Below, piece by piece: positions 4,988-7,366 of a stretch of DNA of 7,366 bases; position 1 is the first letter of the stretch, and each line of letters opens with the position of its first letter. The stretch is from Actinomycetota bacterium (GTDB lineage Bacteria > Actinomycetota > Thermoleophilia > Gaiellales > Gaiellaceae): contig VGCB01000126.1 in the NCBI GenBank assembly GCA_016870235.1, positions 1 through 7,366 of the forward strand. The letters are read 5' to 3'. The position numbers and the translations under genes are program-made. The notes below the pieces were generated by a model that saw only the letters and a list, made by a program, of their open reading frames with translations, was not told the DNA's origin and did not search any database.

Positions 4988-7234
4988 TCACGCTGGTTCC
5001 GTGACGCGGCTCGTCCTGGCGAGCTCGAGCTCGAGCGGCGGCGCCTCCGGGACGATCTCCCGGGTCTCGCGGGCGTGAAGCAGCGTCGTCCGGACGATCA
5101 GCTTCGCGCGGGCGAAGTTGTCGAGCGCCGTCGGCACCGGCCCGACGCGGTGACCCAGCGCGTAGCCGGCCGCGTTCCGGCCCATCGCGCGGTACGACTC
5201 GGCCGAGTAGAGCGGCGACATGCCGAAGAGCTCGAGGTTGTCGAGTGGCTCCAGATCGGCGCGGTGGATCACAGCCGTGCCCTTCGACTGCAGTCCGATC
5301 GCGACCCCCGACCCCGAGAGCCTGGCGCCGTCGTGCGCAATGAAGGCGACGTCTGCCGTCCGGCGCACGCGCACGAGGCGCGGGACGGCTCCCTCCTCGC
5401 GGATCCCGCCGACCAGCGCGTCGAGGACCTCCTCGTGGGAGACGCCGCTGATCGTCTCCCTGATCGCGGTCGCGAACGCGGGCCCGACGGCGACGACGAC
5501 CTCCGCCGGGTCGTCGGAGACGGTGGCCTCGCCGACCTCCGCGACGAGCGGCGCGCCCCCCGCGTCCGCGTCGGCCAGCGCGCGCGCGTCGAGCGCGTGC
5601 GGCAGCGCCTGCAGGAGCTCCCAGCGCTCGCCCTCGAGCCGGTACCCGGTGCCCGGGCCGGTGTACGCGTTCGGGTCGTTGACGGCCGAGCGGACGAGCC
5701 CGTCGCGGTCGATCACCGAGGAGGTCTGGAGGTAGTCGGCCGCGATCCGCTGCCGTTGCATCCCGAGCACGGCCTCGGCGACGTCGCCGAAGCCCCGCCG
5801 GTCGAGGGCGAGCGCGACGTCGAGCCCGGTCACGCCGCGCTCGATCAGGGCGTCGGCCGCCTCGACGTCGGCGGCCCGGTCGCGATCGGGCAGATCGGAG
5901 GAGTCGTAGCCCGACGTGGCCGCGACGATCTCCGCGTCGGAGATCGCAGGCAGCCCGAGTTCCGCGAACACGGCCTGAGCGGCCCGTGCACCTCGCTCTC
6001 GCGTCCGTGTCACCTCCGCTTCCGTCACCGGCTCGATTCCGCCGTCGACCTGCCAATCGCGCTGGATCGTGAGCCACTCGTCGATGTCGTCGGCGTCGTA
6101 GTTGCCGCCGCCGAACGTGTTGTCGTGCCGCGGCATCACGGAGTAGCCCGAGGTGACGAAGTCCGTTCCCGGCAGGAACTGCCCCATCAGCTTGGCCGTC
6201 TTTCGGATCGGCGAGTGCGACGCGATCGCGTCGTTGCCCGAGGCAACCTCGAGATCGAGCCACGCGGCGAGGACGTTCTCGGCCAGGATCGCCTTCGTCC
6301 CGCCGGGCACCGAGAGCGCGAGCGCGACGCAGGAGATCGAACCGTTCTGGACACCCTGGGAACCCGCAGCCCGAACGACGGAGACGCACCGCGCCTCGAG
6401 GTAGAGCATCGACATCCCTTCGGCGTGCCCCATCAGCGCCTCGGAACCCGCGCCGGACGTGAACCGCACCTTGACGCCGCGCGACGCGTACGCGGCGCCG
6501 AGGAACGCCTTCGACCAGGGCGTGTCGTCGCCGTCTCGGAAGACGCTCTCCGTCCCGTAGACGGACAGCGTCTCCGCATAGGTGACGAGACCGCGGATCG
6601 CGAGCTCCAGGTTCCGGCGCTCCTCGACCGCGCACTGCGTCATCACGCCGGGGCGTCCCGTCTGCGAGCCGATCAGGAGCGCGAGCGCGTTGAGCGGCGC
6701 GTAGCGGGCGACGCCGACGGTCGTCTCGATCTCGGCGAAGCCGCGAAGCGCTGCCTCGGCCGCGTCTGCCGCGAGCAGTGCCGGGTTCTCCTTCAGGTTC
6801 GTCACGTGTGCCTGGTTCGCGGGGTCGCGGCGCGCGCGCAGCTTCTTCAGCGCCAGCATCAGCTCGACCGGGTCGAGGAGGTCGATCACGCGGGCGAGCT
6901 TCGCAGGCGTCAGCCCCCGCCCGATCCGTACGACCTCGGCCCGCGAGACGCCGACGTCGACGAGCATGCGGGCGATCGCCTCGTCCGGGAGCGCCATCGC
7001 TCCGGCGGCGACCTCGAGGTCGAGCCCGTGGGCGACGAGGAAACGGTCGATGACATCGAACTCGGCTTCGGCGCGGCCGTCCAGCCGGACGACCCGACCG
7101 CCGTCGAGCACCAGCTCCGGGGCAGGGTCGTTCGGCCCGCCCGCGGCGACGAGACCGAGCTCGGCCCACGGCGCCACGAGCGTCTCGCGACGGAGCTCGC
7201 GTCGCGCCCGCGAGTCGAAGCGGCCGCTAGCCAC
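4988..7234 (-). CDS. pduCD: B12-dependent diol/glycerol dehydratase, fused large and medium subunits
   Basis: Adenosylcobalamin-dependent radical enzyme that dehydrates 1,2-diols or glycerol to aldehydes; 748 residues. Residues 1 to about 551 match the whole large subunit of Klebsiella diol dehydratase with the same numbering, as I recall that sequence: Gln141 and His143 (QAHVTN), Glu170, Glu221 (YAETLSVYG), Gln296, Asp335 and Ser362 are all present. Residues from about 562 match the medium subunit: VAVGPAFATA at 581-590, HEEVLDALVGGI at 600-611, DVAFIAHDG at 628-636, LSGSGVAIGLQSKGT at 639-653 and LDNLELFGMSPL at 664-675. Gln336 of the Klebsiella pocket is Ala and Met373 is Thr. The medium-subunit N-terminal extension, which in Pdu enzymes carries the microcompartment signal, is absent, so a cytosolic enzyme is inferred. 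The start is GTG at 7234, with GAGGG seven bases upstream, overlapping the small-subunit gene by 8 nt. Diol versus glycerol preference is not decided by the sequence. Confidence 0.95.
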   Translation of the reverse strand: MASGRFDSRARRELRRETLVAPWAELGLVAAGGPNDPAPELVLDGGRVVRLDGRAEAEFDVIDRFLVAHGLDLEVAAGAMALPDEAIARMLVDVGVSRAEVVRIGRGLTPAKLARVIDLLDPVELMLALKKLRARRDPANQAHVTNLKENPALLAADAAEAALRGFAEIETTVGVARYAPLNALALLIGSQTGRPGVMTQCAVEERRNLELAIRGLVTYAETLSVYGTESVFRDGDDTPWSKAFLGAAYASRGVKVRFTSGAGSEALMGHAEGMSMLYLEARCVSVVRAAGSQGVQNGSISCVALALSVPGGTKAILAENVLAAWLDLEVASGNDAIASHSPIRKTAKLMGQFLPGTDFVTSGYSVMPRHDNTFGGGNYDADDIDEWLTIQRDWQVDGGIEPVTEAEVTRTRERGARAAQAVFAELGLPAISDAEIVAATSGYDSSDLPDRDRAADVEAADALIERGVTGLDVALALDRRGFGDVAEAVLGMQRQRIAADYLQTSSVIDRDGLVRSAVNDPNAYTGPGTGYRLEGERWELLQALPHALDARALADADAGGAPLVAEVGEATVSDDPAEVVVAVGPAFATAIRETISGVSHEEVLDALVGGIREEGAVPRLVRVRRTADVAFIAHDGARLSGSGVAIGLQSKGTAVIHRADLEPLDNLELFGMSPLYSAESYRAMGRNAAGYALGHRVGPVPTALDNFARAKLIVRTTLLHARETREIVPEAPPLELELARTSRVTEPA

Positions 7235-7366
7235 GGAGGAGCCCTCGCTCCGCGTACGCCGTCGCCGCTTCGCGGACGAACGCCGCCGTGCGACGGGCGC
7301 CGCGGCCGTCGAGGAGCGCGGCCCAGCCCTCGAGCTCGGCGCCGGTCGAGCGTCCGGGCCGCAAGG
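7227..7366 (-). CDS. pduE: Diol/glycerol dehydratase small subunit, C-terminal part (5'-truncated by window edge)
   Basis: Only the last 45 residues are in the window, read from 7364 to the TAG at 7229-7227. They begin LRPGRST, continue ELEGWAALL and end with RTAAFVREAATAYAERGLL at 25-43. This matches the C-terminal signature of PduE/DhaE-type gamma subunits (LRPxRS, then a helix, then FxREAAxxYxxRxLL), which complete the alpha2-beta2-gamma2 enzyme. The stop lies inside the start region of the fused large/medium gene (shared bases 7227-7234), implying one transcript and coupled translation. The small subunit thus comes first, whereas in enterobacterial pdu and dha operons the order is large, medium, small. 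The N-terminus, where some enzymes carry a microcompartment extension, is off the window. Confidence 0.88.
   Translation of the reverse strand, partial: LRPGRSTGAELEGWAALLDGRGARRTAAFVREAATAYAERGLLRG
7242..7246 (-). promoter_or_regulatory. Shine-Dalgarno of the fused dehydratase gene
   Basis: On the minus strand this reads GAGGG, seven bases before the GTG at 7234-7232 and inside the small-subunit coding region. It is modest in strength; with the 8-nt gene overlap it supports coupled translation and this GTG start. Confidence 0.45.

Noticed and set aside
4533..7169. Leftward 878-codon open frame
   Set aside because: Arg-rich out-of-frame shadow of the dehydratase; the 748-residue frame carries all the family motifs.
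1..7366. CRISPR array, tRNA/rRNA, insertion sequence or phage attachment site
   Set aside because: No repeated spacer pattern, RNA-gene signature, transposase motif or terminal repeats were seen on either strand.

Overview
The window is a dense, high-GC bacterial segment: third codon positions are almost all G or C, at least three genes start with GTG, and the spacers are short. It carries five genes, two of them cut by the window edges. No stretch over 300 bases lacks a gene. The high GC, the TTGAC/TAGxxT-type promoter boxes and the fused B12-dependent dehydratase suggest an actinomycete-like organism, possibly a Thermoleophilia-type lineage. This placement is inference, because there is no rRNA or marker gene.

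Left part (1-1088). A leftward gene encodes an exported sugar-type ABC substrate-binding protein and runs off the left edge. A 216-bp spacer separates it from the rightward hydantoinase operon. The spacer appears to hold two back-to-back sigma70-type promoters: TTGACG-17-TAGGAT leftward and TCGACA-18-TAGAGT rightward. A perfect inverted repeat overlaps the leftward -35 box. Two identical GATC-centred palindromes lie just after the predicted leftward transcription start.

Middle (1089-4876). hyuA and hyuB form a translationally coupled pair with a TGATG junction. They encode the two subunits of an ATP-dependent hydantoinase/oxoprolinase/ketone-carboxylase-family enzyme. HyuA has all the expected nucleotide-binding motifs. 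HyuB is a divergent member: the His of the family metal-binding HxxD motif is Gln.

Right part (4877-7366). After a 111-bp convergent spacer with a possible hairpin terminator, a leftward operon encodes an adenosylcobalamin-dependent diol/glycerol dehydratase. The small subunit is cut by the right edge and comes first. It overlaps by 8 nt a 748-residue protein that fuses the large (alpha) and medium (beta) subunits. All catalytic and metal-binding residues that I recall from the Klebsiella enzyme are present at the same numbering. Gln336, a substrate-pocket residue, is Ala here. The medium-subunit part lacks the usual N-terminal extension, so a soluble, non-microcompartment enzyme is likely.

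Together the genes look like a catabolic island: uptake by the binding protein, ATP-dependent ring opening or carboxylation by HyuAB, and radical dehydration of a 1,2-diol. Whether the two converging operons share one pathway cannot be decided from this sequence. The most unusual points are the altered HyuB metal site, the natural Ala336 in the fused dehydratase, and the divergent control region.
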